Below are positions 27,760 to 35,975 of a stretch of 64,000 nucleotides of DNA, one piece after another (the stretch's first letter is position 1; each line of letters opens with the position of its first letter). Made by a program: the position numbers and the translations under genes. This DNA is from Bacteroidota bacterium (GTDB lineage: Bacteria > Bacteroidota > Bacteroidia > Chitinophagales > Chitinophagaceae), in the NCBI GenBank assembly GCA_016868815.1, contig VGFQ01000010.1, positions 20,801 through 84,800 on the forward strand. The letters are read 5' to 3'. Below the pieces are notes generated by a model. It saw only the letters and a program-made list of their open reading frames with translations. It made no database searches and was not told the DNA's origin.

Positions 27760-28677
27760 TCAAGAACTTGTGAGAGACAGATTTTTCAACGATCGGTTGC
27801 CCTGAAGCCCTCCACTGTGGATGGCCAAGATGCGCTCCTTGTTGTGGAAGTACCCATTTCGGAACAGGTCGTCCACGGCAAACATCAGTTTGGCTGTGTA
27901 GACAAAGTCGGTCTGGATGCCACTGGCTAGATAGAATCGTTTCATAAACTGCAGCAGCGCTAGATTTTTTTTGGCGTACCCTCCAAAGTGGTATCCATCT
28001 ATCATTGTCATTGCCCCTTGCCGCTCCTCCTCAGGAATCAACGAATGAATATCATTTTCCAGTCCGCCATGCCCTTTCAGAACAGGAATCCCGATAACAG
28101 CTGTCCGAGGGTGGGCTGCCATGCGTAGTCCGGCTGCCATGGTTCCCGTGCCACAGGCACAAACAATGCGGTCATATCGCTCAGTAGGGATACCATCCAG
28201 CATCTTCTTTGCCCCCTGGGCCCCCTCACGCGTGTAGCCCCCTTCGGGTACCACCAGCCACCGGGGGGGTATTTCCGCTGTGTACGCGTTGGGATCTCGG
28301 TGCAAGGCCTTGTATCGCTCACGGGAGAGATAGCGGAGTTGCATGCCCCATTCTTGCGCATCTGCCAAGGTCGGTGAGCAGTGGGGGGGCTGTTCCCCCC
28401 GGATGATGCCGATGGCTGGAAGGCCTGCTGCCTGGGCGGCAAAGGCAGTCGCATGGATGTGGTTGGAGTAAGGCCCACCAAATGTGACGATCCCTGGCCG
28501 ACCTTCCTGGAAGGCTCTGGCGAGGAAGGGTTCTAGCTTATACAACTTATTGCCCGACACCACCGGATGGCACTCGTCCAACCTTAGTACGTCCCAGCTG
28601 GGCTTTTTTGTGCCCCAGGAAAATGGGTCGGTTCGGATACGAACCGACATACTCCAATTGTTGTCGTTGTCTGCCAT
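27760..28677 (-). CDS. PLP-dependent ACC deaminase/D-cysteine desulfhydrase family protein
   Basis: 305 aa. The PLP-binding Lys lies in GNKLYKLE, followed by the phosphate/substrate loop FGGPYSNHIHATAFAA and the glycine-rich ACGTGTMAAGL. Members either open the ring of 1-aminocyclopropane-1-carboxylate or desulfurate D-cysteine; the two cannot be told apart with confidence by eye. In bacteria without plant association, D-cysteine desulfhydrase is more likely. It ends 40 nt before the secreted hypothetical gene on the same strand. Confidence 0.85.
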   Translation of the reverse strand: MADNDNNWSMSVRIRTDPFSWGTKKPSWDVLRLDECHPVVSGNKLYKLEPFLARAFQEGRPGIVTFGGPYSNHIHATAFAAQAAGLPAIGIIRGEQPPHCSPTLADAQEWGMQLRYLSRERYKALHRDPNAYTAEIPPRWLVVPEGGYTREGAQGAKKMLDGIPTERYDRIVCACGTGTMAAGLRMAAHPRTAVIGIPVLKGHGGLENDIHSLIPEEERQGAMTMIDGYHFGGYAKKNLALLQFMKRFYLASGIQTDFVYTAKLMFAVDDLFRNGYFHNKERILAIHSGGLQGNRSLKNLSLTSS

Positions 28678-28788
28678 GATTCGGAAGCTATTTGTGGGAA
28701 TGTCTGTCTGTAGGTCACCGGAGAGACAATCCCCCCATTACCATAGAATTAATTTATTTTAGTGTCCCTCAAACCATTCAAAAGTAGC

Positions 28789-29694
28789 ATGATGAAGCCC
28801 ACTTTGGTGATTTTGGCCGCTGGAATGGCATCCCGATACGGTTCTATGAAGCAGACAGAATCTTTTGGACCTTCCGGGGAGACCATCATGGACTATTCGA
28901 TTTATGACGCGATCCGTGCTGGCTTTGGCAAGGTCGTGTTTATCATCCGGAAAGAATTCGCTGAAAACTTCGAGTCCATTTTTGGGCCACGTCTACAAGG
29001 CTTGGTGCAGACTGACTATGTTTTCCAGGAATTGGAGTCTTGTCTTGGCGGAAGACAAGTGCCGGCTGGACGGACCAAGCCATGGGGTACTGCCCATGCA
29101 GTGCTCTGCGCGCGCGAAGCCGTACACGAACCCTTTGCGGTCATCAATGCCGATGATTTTTACGGTAGGGACGCTTTTGAAAAGGCAGTAGCCTTTTTGC
29201 AAGAGCCCTGTGATGCGCGTACCTATTCGATCATTGGGTACAACCTTATGAAAACTCTCTCTGACAACGGCACGGTCAATAGGGGCGTCTGCGAGGTGGA
29301 TGAGCATGGCCACTTGACGGCTATTGCGGAGCGACTCAATATTTCACAGACGGACGGCGTCGTTGTCTGTGGCGACCAGGCATTGCCCCGCGAACTTCCG
29401 ACGCATGCGCAAGTTTCCATGAACTTCTGGTGCTTCCATCCTTCCTATTTTGAATATGCCAGCCATCTTTTCAGCGAATTCCTGGATGCCCGTATGCAGG
29501 AAGAGAAGTCTGAGTTCTTCATCCCCATTGTGGCAGACCGGTTCATTCGGGAACAGATGGGCGACATCCAGGTCATTCCTACGTCTGCTACCTGGTTCGG
29601 TGTGACCTATAAGGAAGACGCACCGGAGGTACGCAGGTGCGTGAATGAATTGGTGTCGAATGGGGAGTACCCCGTACAACTTTGGAAGGCCTGA
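28789..29694 (+). CDS. Sugar nucleotidyltransferase
   Basis: 301 aa. The N-terminal nucleotide-binding signature is VILAAGMASRYGSMKQ, followed by FGPSGETIMDYSIYDAIRAGF and the Asp-containing metal site NADDFYG. This fold activates sugar-1-phosphates with NTP. The substrate is not apparent. Two adjacent ATGs (28789, 28792) are possible starts; I took the first. An upstream in-frame GTG at 28762 is less likely. It is divergent from the PLP enzyme. Confidence 0.85.
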   Translation: MMKPTLVILAAGMASRYGSMKQTESFGPSGETIMDYSIYDAIRAGFGKVVFIIRKEFAENFESIFGPRLQGLVQTDYVFQELESCLGGRQVPAGRTKPWGTAHAVLCAREAVHEPFAVINADDFYGRDAFEKAVAFLQEPCDARTYSIIGYNLMKTLSDNGTVNRGVCEVDEHGHLTAIAERLNISQTDGVVVCGDQALPRELPTHAQVSMNFWCFHPSYFEYASHLFSEFLDARMQEEKSEFFIPIVADRFIREQMGDIQVIPTSATWFGVTYKEDAPEVRRCVNELVSNGEYPVQLWKA

Positions 29695-29800
29695 GCCGCG
29701 ATCCCATTCATGGAGAGCTACATGGATCAAGTTATGTCTATTCGTGGATCCGTGCCTGTTGTGACATGGCAGGAATCCATCTATTCAACATGGCGGCAGC

Positions 29801-30901
29801 TCACATCAAAACCTTCACCATATAGATGCAGTCTTGTATCTTCCGAACCTGACGGATGCGGTCTAATCCTTTAATCTGGGAGGCCGCTGACAGACGCAGT
29901 CCTTTGGCGAGGTTCTGGTCTTTCATCTCTTCTACCAGGCGGTAGATGTTCAGCGAGCGGATGGCGAAGACTACCCCTTCTGCTTTCGCTTGGCGCGCAT
30001 TGAGAATACCTATAACTTCTCCCTTTCTATTTATGACGGGACCGCCGCTGTTGCCTGGGTTGGCGGAAATGCTCAACTGGTAGGAGAGGGTATCTCCTTC
30101 AGCGCCGGAGCGAGCACTAAGGTAACCTTCCCCGTATACGACTTCATCTTTAGGATATCCCAGCGTGAAGACTGGCTCTGCAATCTCCATCCCATTACGA
30201 CTGATGCCATAGGGCAGGGCGGATTTTGGGAGAAAATCATCATCCTCGATTTTAAGGATGGCCAGGTCTCGCTGGATGTCTGCAAAGACAATCGTCGCAC
30301 GGAATTCTTCACCGGTATGGTTCTGCACAACCACGCCTGTTGCGTCTGTGAGCACGTGAGCGCTGGTCACCAGATAACCCTTGGCATCGATGAGGAAGCT
30401 CGTGCCGCCAAAGCTTACTTCCCTGCCGGGTTCGATTTTTTTACGGACAGCATTGATTTCTGCCCGCTGATTGCTGCTCTGCCGTTCCAGCCGGCTGACT
30501 TTCCGGCGTAGTTCTTCTACTACTGTAATGGGCGCTTTGGGCGCAAAGACAGCCGTGATGCCGCTGATCAGCAGGGCGGTAACACCAGCGATGGAGGCCG
30601 CAACACCCACAACTCTGCGATAGCGAGTCCATAACTCCAAGAGCTTTCCCTGAACTTCTTTTTCTAGTGGTTGGATGTCACCACTTTCCTGGAGAGTTTG
30701 GTGAATATCGTGCAGGTTTGCTTTGACCCGCTTCCTTTCGGCATAAGTTACCATCCGGTCTAGCATCAACTGATGTTCGACAAACAATTGGTCCTGCGCT
30801 GGATTAGAGCGACGCGTCTCTTCGAAGACTCGGCACTCATCTGGAGACATCTCTCCCCGAAGGAACTTTTCGGTAGCAGCAATATGTTGGTATTGATCCA
30901 T
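29801..30901 (-). CDS. Membrane-anchored trypsin-like serine protease with an anti-sigma-like N-terminus
   Basis: 366 aa. Residues 1-95 resemble the cytoplasmic part of Bacteroidota anti-sigma factors (EKFLRGEMSPDECRVFEETR, then helical). One transmembrane helix spans about 97-119, a coiled coil about 128-157. A trypsin/HtrA-like domain follows with His182 (TSAHVL), Asp212 (RDLAIL) and Ser285 (NPGNSGGP), a full catalytic triad. There is no PDZ domain; the C-terminal 40 residues are basic. It starts 3 nt after the stop of a sigma factor gene, so both come from one message. The topology places the protease in the periplasm and the anti-sigma-like part in the cytoplasm. Confidence 0.85.
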   Translation of the reverse strand: MDQYQHIAATEKFLRGEMSPDECRVFEETRRSNPAQDQLFVEHQLMLDRMVTYAERKRVKANLHDIHQTLQESGDIQPLEKEVQGKLLELWTRYRRVVGVAASIAGVTALLISGITAVFAPKAPITVVEELRRKVSRLERQSSNQRAEINAVRKKIEPGREVSFGGTSFLIDAKGYLVTSAHVLTDATGVVVQNHTGEEFRATIVFADIQRDLAILKIEDDDFLPKSALPYGISRNGMEIAEPVFTLGYPKDEVVYGEGYLSARSGAEGDTLSYQLSISANPGNSGGPVINRKGEVIGILNARQAKAEGVVFAIRSLNIYRLVEEMKDQNLAKGLRLSAASQIKGLDRIRQVRKIQDCIYMVKVLM

Positions 30902-30904
30902 GTT

Positions 30905-31510
30905 TTATTGGGGCTTATATTCTGCGAAGAATAATTTTTTGAGCCTCATCAGGCATTTGTATTTCTGCGTTTTGGCATTGTCAGCGTTCGTGTATCCGAA
31001 ATAAGCGGATATTTCTACCATGGATTTCTGGTGCACATAGAAGGCCTCTAATAAACTTTTACAAGGCTCTCCCAAGCGGCCCATGGCCGCTTTCATGACA
31101 CCATATTGGGCGGTACGTTTTTCATGGGCTTCAAGATCCTCCTCGATCGAGACCGTCTCGACTAGATCCTCATCCGGGGATTCGAAGCGTTTTAGATATT
31201 GGAGTTTTTTCAACCAGATCCGCCGGGCGACGGAGTACAGATAAGTTCGAATCTGGCAAGTCAGCTCGAAGTCATCAGTTTGGGATTTTTCATACAGGAC
31301 AAGCAACGCCTCCTGAAAAACATCCCTAGCATCATCCTCAGTACCATTATTCCGGATAATCAGCGTCTGAACCAGACTGAAATTCTCTTTATAAATGAAG
31401 TGAATAGCGTCTTTTTCATTGAGCGCCAATCCTTTAAGTAGCAGAGAATCACGATCTGAACGACTCACGGATCTATTTTTAATACCCCAACGCTGTGATT
31501 TGTAACCCAT
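30905..31510 (-). CDS. ECF-type sigma-70 family RNA polymerase sigma factor
   Basis: 201 aa from the ATG at 31510 (a GTG precedes it directly). Region 2 is visible (YKENFSLVQTLIIRNNGTEDDARDVFQEALLVLYEK and YLYSVARRIWLKKL), as is region 4 (PCKSLLEAFYVHQKSMVEISAYFGY followed by a helix-turn-helix and KCLMRLKKLFF). Its downstream partner is the protease with the anti-sigma-like N-terminus. An 8-bp inverted repeat (GTAACCCA at 31502-31509, TGGGTTAC at 31540-31547) flanks the start and could be regulatory. The target promoters are unknown. Confidence 0.9.
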   Translation of the reverse strand: MGYKSQRWGIKNRSVSRSDRDSLLLKGLALNEKDAIHFIYKENFSLVQTLIIRNNGTEDDARDVFQEALLVLYEKSQTDDFELTCQIRTYLYSVARRIWLKKLQYLKRFESPDEDLVETVSIEEDLEAHEKRTAQYGVMKAAMGRLGEPCKSLLEAFYVHQKSMVEISAYFGYTNADNAKTQKYKCLMRLKKLFFAEYKPQ

Positions 31511-31608
31511 CACAAAGAAAAAAAAATAATCGATGCAGGTGGGTTACCTGGATTCTTTTTTGGTATCAATGGTGAAAACTTCATCTAAAAAAACAAAAAA
31601 TCAAGAAA

Positions 31609-31779
31609 ATGAAGAAGCTCCTCGCCATTATGGCCATCGCCTTCCTCGCATCCTGCGGTGGTGGTGCCAAAGAAGAAGTCACAGACACAGCTGCTGTTGC
31701 CGTTGACACAACTGCTCCTGCCGTTGACACAACTGCCGCTCCCGACACGACCGCTGCTGCTGATACAGCTGCTCATTAA
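31609..31779 (+). CDS. Tiny Ala/Thr/Asp-rich lipoprotein
   Basis: 56 aa. A lipoprotein signal (MKKLLAIMAIAFLASCGGG) has a lipobox LASC with Cys16. The mature part is almost only Ala, Thr, Asp and Val, built from the repeat AVDTTAP and related units. It is preceded by an A-rich leader and followed 30 nt later by a strong terminator, so it forms its own transcription unit divergent from the sigma factor gene. Small lipoproteins of this composition occur in Bacteroidota genomes with no known function. The gene is short, but signal peptide, terminator and codon pattern together make it convincing. Confidence 0.8.
   Translation: MKKLLAIMAIAFLASCGGGAKEEVTDTAAVAVDTTAPAVDTTAAPDTTAAADTAAH
31698..31736 (+). 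repeat. Direct repeat of 18 bp inside the tiny lipoprotein gene
   Basis: TGCCGTTGACACAACTGC occurs at 31698-31715 and again, identically, at 31719-31736 (21-bp period, seven codons). The repeat encodes AVDTTAP-type units and could expand or contract by slippage. Confidence 0.85.
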
Positions 31780-31809
31780 CTTTTTTCTTATATGGCAAGC
31801 AATCGTTTA

Positions 31810-31843
31810 AGCTGCCCCGTTTTAACGGGGTAGCTTTTTTTTT
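31810..31843 (+). terminator. Intrinsic terminator of the tiny lipoprotein gene
   Basis: AGCTGCCCCG pairs with CGGGGTAGCT (one G-U pair) around the loop TTTTAA; nine T residues follow. Confidence 0.9.
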
Positions 31844-31946
31844 ACATTCCTGCTTGACATTTTTGCGGAGCAAATCTAACACACTTTCCATGCCTGGTTT
31901 GCTCGTAACTCCTTCTGCTGTTTATCATCTTCTCACCTGCGAACGG

Positions 31947-31954
31947 TACCTTTG
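31947..31954 (+). promoter_or_regulatory. -7 promoter box of the DEAD-box helicase gene
   Basis: TACCTTTG matches TAnnTTTG and lies 14 nt before the ATG. The -33 element is weak (TTTA at 31921-31924, 22-nt spacer). Confidence 0.55.
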
Positions 31955-31968
31955 CGCAAACTTTCTCC

Positions 31969-33648
31969 ATGACTTTTGAAGCGCTGGGTATCCGTCAGGA
32001 TTTGCTCGCATCCATCTGGGACCTAGGATTCACAGAGCCCACGCCCATCCAGGAGAAAGCTATCCCCATCCTGCTCTCCGGCACCCGCGACTTTGTAGGT
32101 CTTGCCCAGACAGGTACCGGAAAGACGGCAGCCTTTGGCCTCCCCCTCTTACAACTCGCAGATGCAGGCCGGAAGGTCCCACAATCGCTCGTCGTGTGTC
32201 CGACCCGCGAGCTATGTATGCAGATCTCACAAGACATGGCTCGCTATACCAAGCGCGCCCAGGGCCTGTATACGGTCGCTGTCTACGGTGGGGCCAGCAT
32301 TGGAGAACAAATCCGTGAACTGCGGAAAGGACCGCAGATCGTTGTGGCCACGCCTGGGCGGCTGATAGATCTCATTGAGCGAAAAGCCATCCAACTGGAT
32401 GAGATTACGCACGTCGTCCTCGATGAGGCCGATGAGATGCTCAATATGGGCTTTCGGGAAGACATAGAATTTATCCTCCAAAACACGCCCTGTCGGCACA
32501 GTGCCTGGCTATTTAGTGCCACCATGCCCACAGAAGTACGGCAGGTCAGCCGTCGCTTTATGTCTTCTCCAGCGGAAGTGAGCATCGGCAGAGTCAATGC
32601 CGCCAATGCCAACATTGACCACCAGTACTTCATCTGCCACTCCGTCAACCGATATGCGACCCTCAAGCGGGCAATCGACTTCAACCCCGGCATCTACGGT
32701 ATCATCTTCACACGGACCAAGGCGGATGCGCAAACGATAACGGAATCACTCATCCGTGAAGGCTATGATATCGAATCCCTGCATGGCGACCTTACCCAGC
32801 AGCAACGCGACAAGGTGATGGGCCGCTTCCGTGAAAAAAGCCTGCAGCTGCTCATCGCTACCGACGTTGCCGCCCGCGGCATCGATGTCACCGGCATCAC
32901 CCACGTCATAAACTACGAACTGCCCGACGACCCAGAAGTATACACACACCGCAGCGGCCGTACTGGCAGGGCCGGACGATCCGGCGTCTGCCTGTCGCTC
33001 ATTACCCCAAGGGAAACCCACCGCATCCGACAGATCGAACGAATGATCGATAACCGCCTTCACCGGATGGACATCCCGGGGGGTAAAGACGTGTGCCGCA
33101 AGCAGTTCTTCCATTTCATAGACCGCATGCTCGCCGCCGACATCAGCCATGGCGACTACGAGACCTACCTCCCTACACTCCGGGAGAAGTTTGCACCAGT
33201 AGATAAAGAAGAAATCCTGCAACGGGTCGCCGCCCTAGAATTCGACCGTTTCCTTCAATACTATGAAAACGCCGCCGACCTCAACGTCCGCGACGAGAGA
33301 AGAGCGCATCGCGACACCCCCCGGTCAGCCGCTGGACAATACACCGACACCCGTGGACGACGCTTCGATCTTGCTCAAAACCAAATGCGCAAACTGTTCG
33401 TCAACCTTGGCACTCGCGATGGATTCTACAAAGCCAGCTTTCTTCAGTTTATCCTCGATATGAGCGACTTGAAAAAAGAAGTACTCGGTCGCATCGATAT
33501 GAAAGATATGAACAGCTGGATCGAAATTGACGCCTCCGTAGCCGAAAAAATGATCCGTGCCCTCGATGGTAAGAAATTCAAAGGCCGCCGCATTCGGATG
33601 AATGATGCAGAGTCAGGCGTACCACGCCCGCCCAAGCGGCAGAAATGA
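31969..33648 (+). CDS. DEAD-box ATP-dependent RNA helicase (DeaD/CsdA-like)
   Basis: 559 aa. The N-terminal Q motif region is GFTEPTPIQEKAIP. Motif I is AQTGTGKT, motif II DEAD, motif III SAT, and motif VI HRSGRTGRAGRSG. The C-terminal part (about 480-550) looks like a DbpA-type RNA-binding domain (RKLFVNLGTRDGFYKASFLQFILD). Such helicases remodel rRNA or mRNA structure, often at low temperature. It is a single-gene unit with its own promoter box. Confidence 0.93.
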   Translation: MTFEALGIRQDLLASIWDLGFTEPTPIQEKAIPILLSGTRDFVGLAQTGTGKTAAFGLPLLQLADAGRKVPQSLVVCPTRELCMQISQDMARYTKRAQGLYTVAVYGGASIGEQIRELRKGPQIVVATPGRLIDLIERKAIQLDEITHVVLDEADEMLNMGFREDIEFILQNTPCRHSAWLFSATMPTEVRQVSRRFMSSPAEVSIGRVNAANANIDHQYFICHSVNRYATLKRAIDFNPGIYGIIFTRTKADAQTITESLIREGYDIESLHGDLTQQQRDKVMGRFREKSLQLLIATDVAARGIDVTGITHVINYELPDDPEVYTHRSGRTGRAGRSGVCLSLITPRETHRIRQIERMIDNRLHRMDIPGGKDVCRKQFFHFIDRMLAADISHGDYETYLPTLREKFAPVDKEEILQRVAALEFDRFLQYYENAADLNVRDERRAHRDTPRSAAGQYTDTRGRRFDLAQNQMRKLFVNLGTRDGFYKASFLQFILDMSDLKKEVLGRIDMKDMNSWIEIDASVAEKMIRALDGKKFKGRRIRMNDAESGVPRPPKRQK

Positions 33649-33746
33649 ACACTGCCTTTCTCTGAAAAATATCGAAACATATTGCCCGCTGTTTTGATAT
33701 CTTTCAATCATTCTCCAGAATATTTTTTTCCAATCACTTATTACCG

Positions 33747-33754
33747 TATATTTG
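33747..33754 (+). promoter_or_regulatory. -7 promoter box of the aromatic operon leader
   Basis: TATATTTG matches TAnnTTTG and ends 3 nt before the leader-peptide ATG, so the leader mRNA may be leaderless or nearly so. No clear -33 TTTG is visible at the usual distance. Confidence 0.5.
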
Positions 33755-33757
33755 ACT

Positions 33758-33838
33758 ATGATCAATCGTAGCACATACCGATTGTATTTCTCCTACTTCT
33801 ATTTTGAAGCGGGATCGGGATGTCTTGGGTTGTCATAA
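33758..33838 (+). CDS. Aromatic leader peptide of the pheA operon attenuator
   Basis: 26 codons, ATG to TAA. Residues 7-16 read YRLYFSYFYF: four Tyr and three Phe in ten codons. This is the hallmark of a leader peptide whose translation senses charged tRNA-Tyr and tRNA-Phe. It lies between a promoter box and a terminator hairpin, directly ahead of pheA and the rest of the aromatic operon. The sequence after the aromatic codons can base-pair with the 5' arm of the terminator. It has no other plausible function as a protein. Confidence 0.8.
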   Translation: MINRSTYRLYFSYFYFEAGSGCLGLS

Positions 33839-33864
33839 AATTGCATACAACAACAAGGGATCCC
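33811..33864 (+). promoter_or_regulatory. Predicted antiterminator hairpin of the pheA attenuator
   Basis: Nested pairings are possible: GGGATC (33811-33816) with GATCCC (33859-33864), CTTG (33824-33827) with CAAG (33854-33857), and GTTGT (33829-33833) with ACAAC (33847-33851). The outermost pair consumes the 5' arm of the terminator stem, so the two structures exclude each other. A ribosome stalled at the Tyr/Phe codons would leave this hairpin free to form. A ribosome reaching the stop codon would cover it. Confidence 0.7.
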
Positions 33865-33888
33865 GGCCGATGAGCCGGGATTTTTTTT
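33860..33888 (+). terminator. Attenuator terminator ahead of pheA
   Basis: ATCCCGGC (33860-33867) pairs perfectly with GCCGGGAT (33874-33881) around a 6-nt loop and is followed by a run of T residues to 33888. The pheA ATG is at 33901, so the terminator sits inside the operon leader. Confidence 0.9.
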
Positions 33889-33900
33889 AACCATTGGCGC

Positions 33901-34767
33901 ATGACATCCCTCCAGCCACGATCATCTTTGGCAAACCGCCCTGTCCGTGTTTCCATTCAAGGCTACGAAGGAAGCTTTCACCAAGAGGCGGCCCGTCGTT
34001 TTTATGGCCCGGAGGTGGAGGTCATCCCTTGTGCCACCTTCCGGGAAGTCGTAAAAATTGCCTCCTCCCGCAAAGAATCAGACGGAGGGGTGATGGCCAT
34101 CGAGAACTCTATCGCAGGCAGCATTCTGCCCAACTACCACCTGCTCCAGCGCTCCTCACTCTGCATCATAGGGGAAGTCTACCTACAGATCCGACAGCAG
34201 CTCCTCACATACCCCGGCGTAACCCTCGCAGACATCCGGGAAGTTCACTCTCATCCAATGGCCTTGCAGCAATGCCTAGACTTCCTCGACAAGCATCGCT
34301 GGAAGCTGGTAGAGTCTGAAGATACCGCCCTGAGTGCGAAAAAACTCATGCAGCACAAAAGCCGACACACGGCAGCCATCGCCAGCAAACTGGCGGCTGA
34401 TCTCTTCGGCTTGCAAGTGCTGGCACCCAATATCCACACCATGAAAAACAATTACACGCGTTTCCTCTTCCTCCAGCCGGAGAAAGAGGCGATGCCAGTG
34501 GAGCTTGCCGACAAGGCATCCCTCACCTTCCATACCGACCACTCCCATGGGAGCCTGGCACGAGTGCTCACTCAGATTGCCGACGTCGGCATCAACCTCA
34601 GCAAACTGCAGAGCTTTCCCATCCCTGGCTCTGACTTTAAATACAGCTTCCATGCCGACCTGGAATTCGAGGAGTTCGCCCAGCTGCAGAAATTACTTCA
34701 GTCTATACAAGCCATCACCGACTCCCTCCGCATCTTAGGCGTCTACCGCCGCGGCTCCTTCAAATAA
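33901..34767 (+). CDS. pheA: Prephenate dehydratase
   Basis: 288 aa. It converts prephenate to phenylpyruvate in phenylalanine synthesis. The catalytic domain begins VSIQGYEGSFHQEAA and includes AIENSIAGSILPNYHLL and NNYTRFLFL (the Thr-Arg-Phe motif). A C-terminal ACT domain (HGSLARVLTQIADVGINLSKLQSFPI) provides likely feedback control by Phe. No chorismate mutase domain is attached; that activity is on the DAHP synthase gene downstream. The gene is the first of the operon behind the attenuator, and its stop overlaps the next ATG by one base. Confidence 0.95.
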   Translation: MTSLQPRSSLANRPVRVSIQGYEGSFHQEAARRFYGPEVEVIPCATFREVVKIASSRKESDGGVMAIENSIAGSILPNYHLLQRSSLCIIGEVYLQIRQQLLTYPGVTLADIREVHSHPMALQQCLDFLDKHRWKLVESEDTALSAKKLMQHKSRHTAAIASKLAADLFGLQVLAPNIHTMKNNYTRFLFLQPEKEAMPVELADKASLTFHTDHSHGSLARVLTQIADVGINLSKLQSFPIPGSDFKYSFHADLEFEEFAQLQKLLQSIQAITDSLRILGVYRRGSFK

Positions 34768-35969
34768 TGAAAATGAAAACATGCACGACGGCACAGCGGC
34801 TGGAGGGTATCGGTGAATACTACTTCTCCAAAAAACTCAGAGAGATCGCAGAGATGGACCTCCTAGGCGATAAAGTTATCAATCTGGGTATCGGAAGCCC
34901 AGACCTGCCCCCACATCCGGAGGTCCTGCAGGCCTTGCAGGAAGCATCGGCCCGCCCAGACGCACATGCCTACCAGTCTTACAAAGGCTCACCCATACTT
35001 CGGAGGGCCGTCGCAGATTGGTATGCCCGTTGGTATCATGTATCTCTCGATCCGGACCGCCAGGTGCTACCACTCATCGGAAGTAAAGAGGGCATCCTGC
35101 ACATCTGCATGACCTATCTCGACCCGGGCGACCTGGCGCTGGTGCCCAACCCGGGCTATCCTACCTATCGGAGTGCTGTCCGCCTGGCCAATGGCGAAGT
35201 CCTGGAATATCGGCTAGAAACCGCCAACGATGGTTATCCAGACTTAAACGCCCTGGAGCATGTCTGTGCGGAGCATACCCGTCATGGTCGGAAGGTGAAG
35301 TTGATGTTCGTCAACTATCCCCACATGCCCACTGGCAGACTTCCCCAGCGACATACCATGGAGCGGCTGGTGGATTTCGCCCGGCAACAGGGTATCCTGC
35401 TAGTGCACGACAACCCGTATAGCTTCATCCTGAATGATCAGCCCATGAGTCTCTTGTCGGTGACAGGTGCGATGGATGTGGCGATGGAACTGAACTCACT
35501 GAGCAAGTCGCACAACATGGCGGGATGGAGGGTCGGCATGTTATGCGCCGCCGGCGAGCGGATCGATGAAGTGCTTCGATTCAAGAGCAACATGGATAGT
35601 GGAATGTTTCTGCCAGTGCAACTGGCAGCCGCCAAAGCCCTGTCGCTGGGCCTGGAATGGCACCAAGAACTCAACCACACCTACGCGAACCGCCGTCAGG
35701 AGGCAACGGCCATCCTCGAAGGGCTTGGCTGCACAATAGCCCCAGGGCAGGCGGGCATGTTCCTCTGGGCAAAGATCCCGGAGACCGCTGTAGATGGCTA
35801 TGCGCTGAGTGATGTCGTCTTGCAACAAGCCCGCGTCTTCATCACGCCCGGCGGCATCTTTGGCGATGCCGGAGACAATTACCTGAGGGTCAGCCTTTGC
35901 AGTCCAGTTGACACCTTGCTCGCTGCAAAGCAACGGATACAAAAAAACCTGAAGACATTGAATGCTTAA
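34767..35969 (+). CDS. Class I/II PLP-dependent aminotransferase, probably aromatic
   Basis: 400 aa. The fold-type I features include NLGIGSPDLPPHPEVLQAL, the PLP Lys in NSLSKSHNMAGWRVG, and a C-terminal Arg region (LRVSLCSP). Placed directly between pheA and tyrA with a 1-nt overlap, it is the best candidate for the phenylpyruvate/4-hydroxyphenylpyruvate transamination that ends Phe and Tyr synthesis. The substrate is inferred from context. Confidence 0.88.
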   Translation: MKMKTCTTAQRLEGIGEYYFSKKLREIAEMDLLGDKVINLGIGSPDLPPHPEVLQALQEASARPDAHAYQSYKGSPILRRAVADWYARWYHVSLDPDRQVLPLIGSKEGILHICMTYLDPGDLALVPNPGYPTYRSAVRLANGEVLEYRLETANDGYPDLNALEHVCAEHTRHGRKVKLMFVNYPHMPTGRLPQRHTMERLVDFARQQGILLVHDNPYSFILNDQPMSLLSVTGAMDVAMELNSLSKSHNMAGWRVGMLCAAGERIDEVLRFKSNMDSGMFLPVQLAAAKALSLGLEWHQELNHTYANRRQEATAILEGLGCTIAPGQAGMFLWAKIPETAVDGYALSDVVLQQARVFITPGGIFGDAGDNYLRVSLCSPVDTLLAAKQRIQKNLKTLNA

Positions 35970-35975
35970 GTAACA

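Noticed and set aside
33758..33888. Trp-type or T-box-type regulation of the aromatic operon
   Set aside because: The leader has no Trp codon and no T-box consensus; the Tyr/Phe codon cluster with alternative hairpins fits ribosome-mediated attenuation better.
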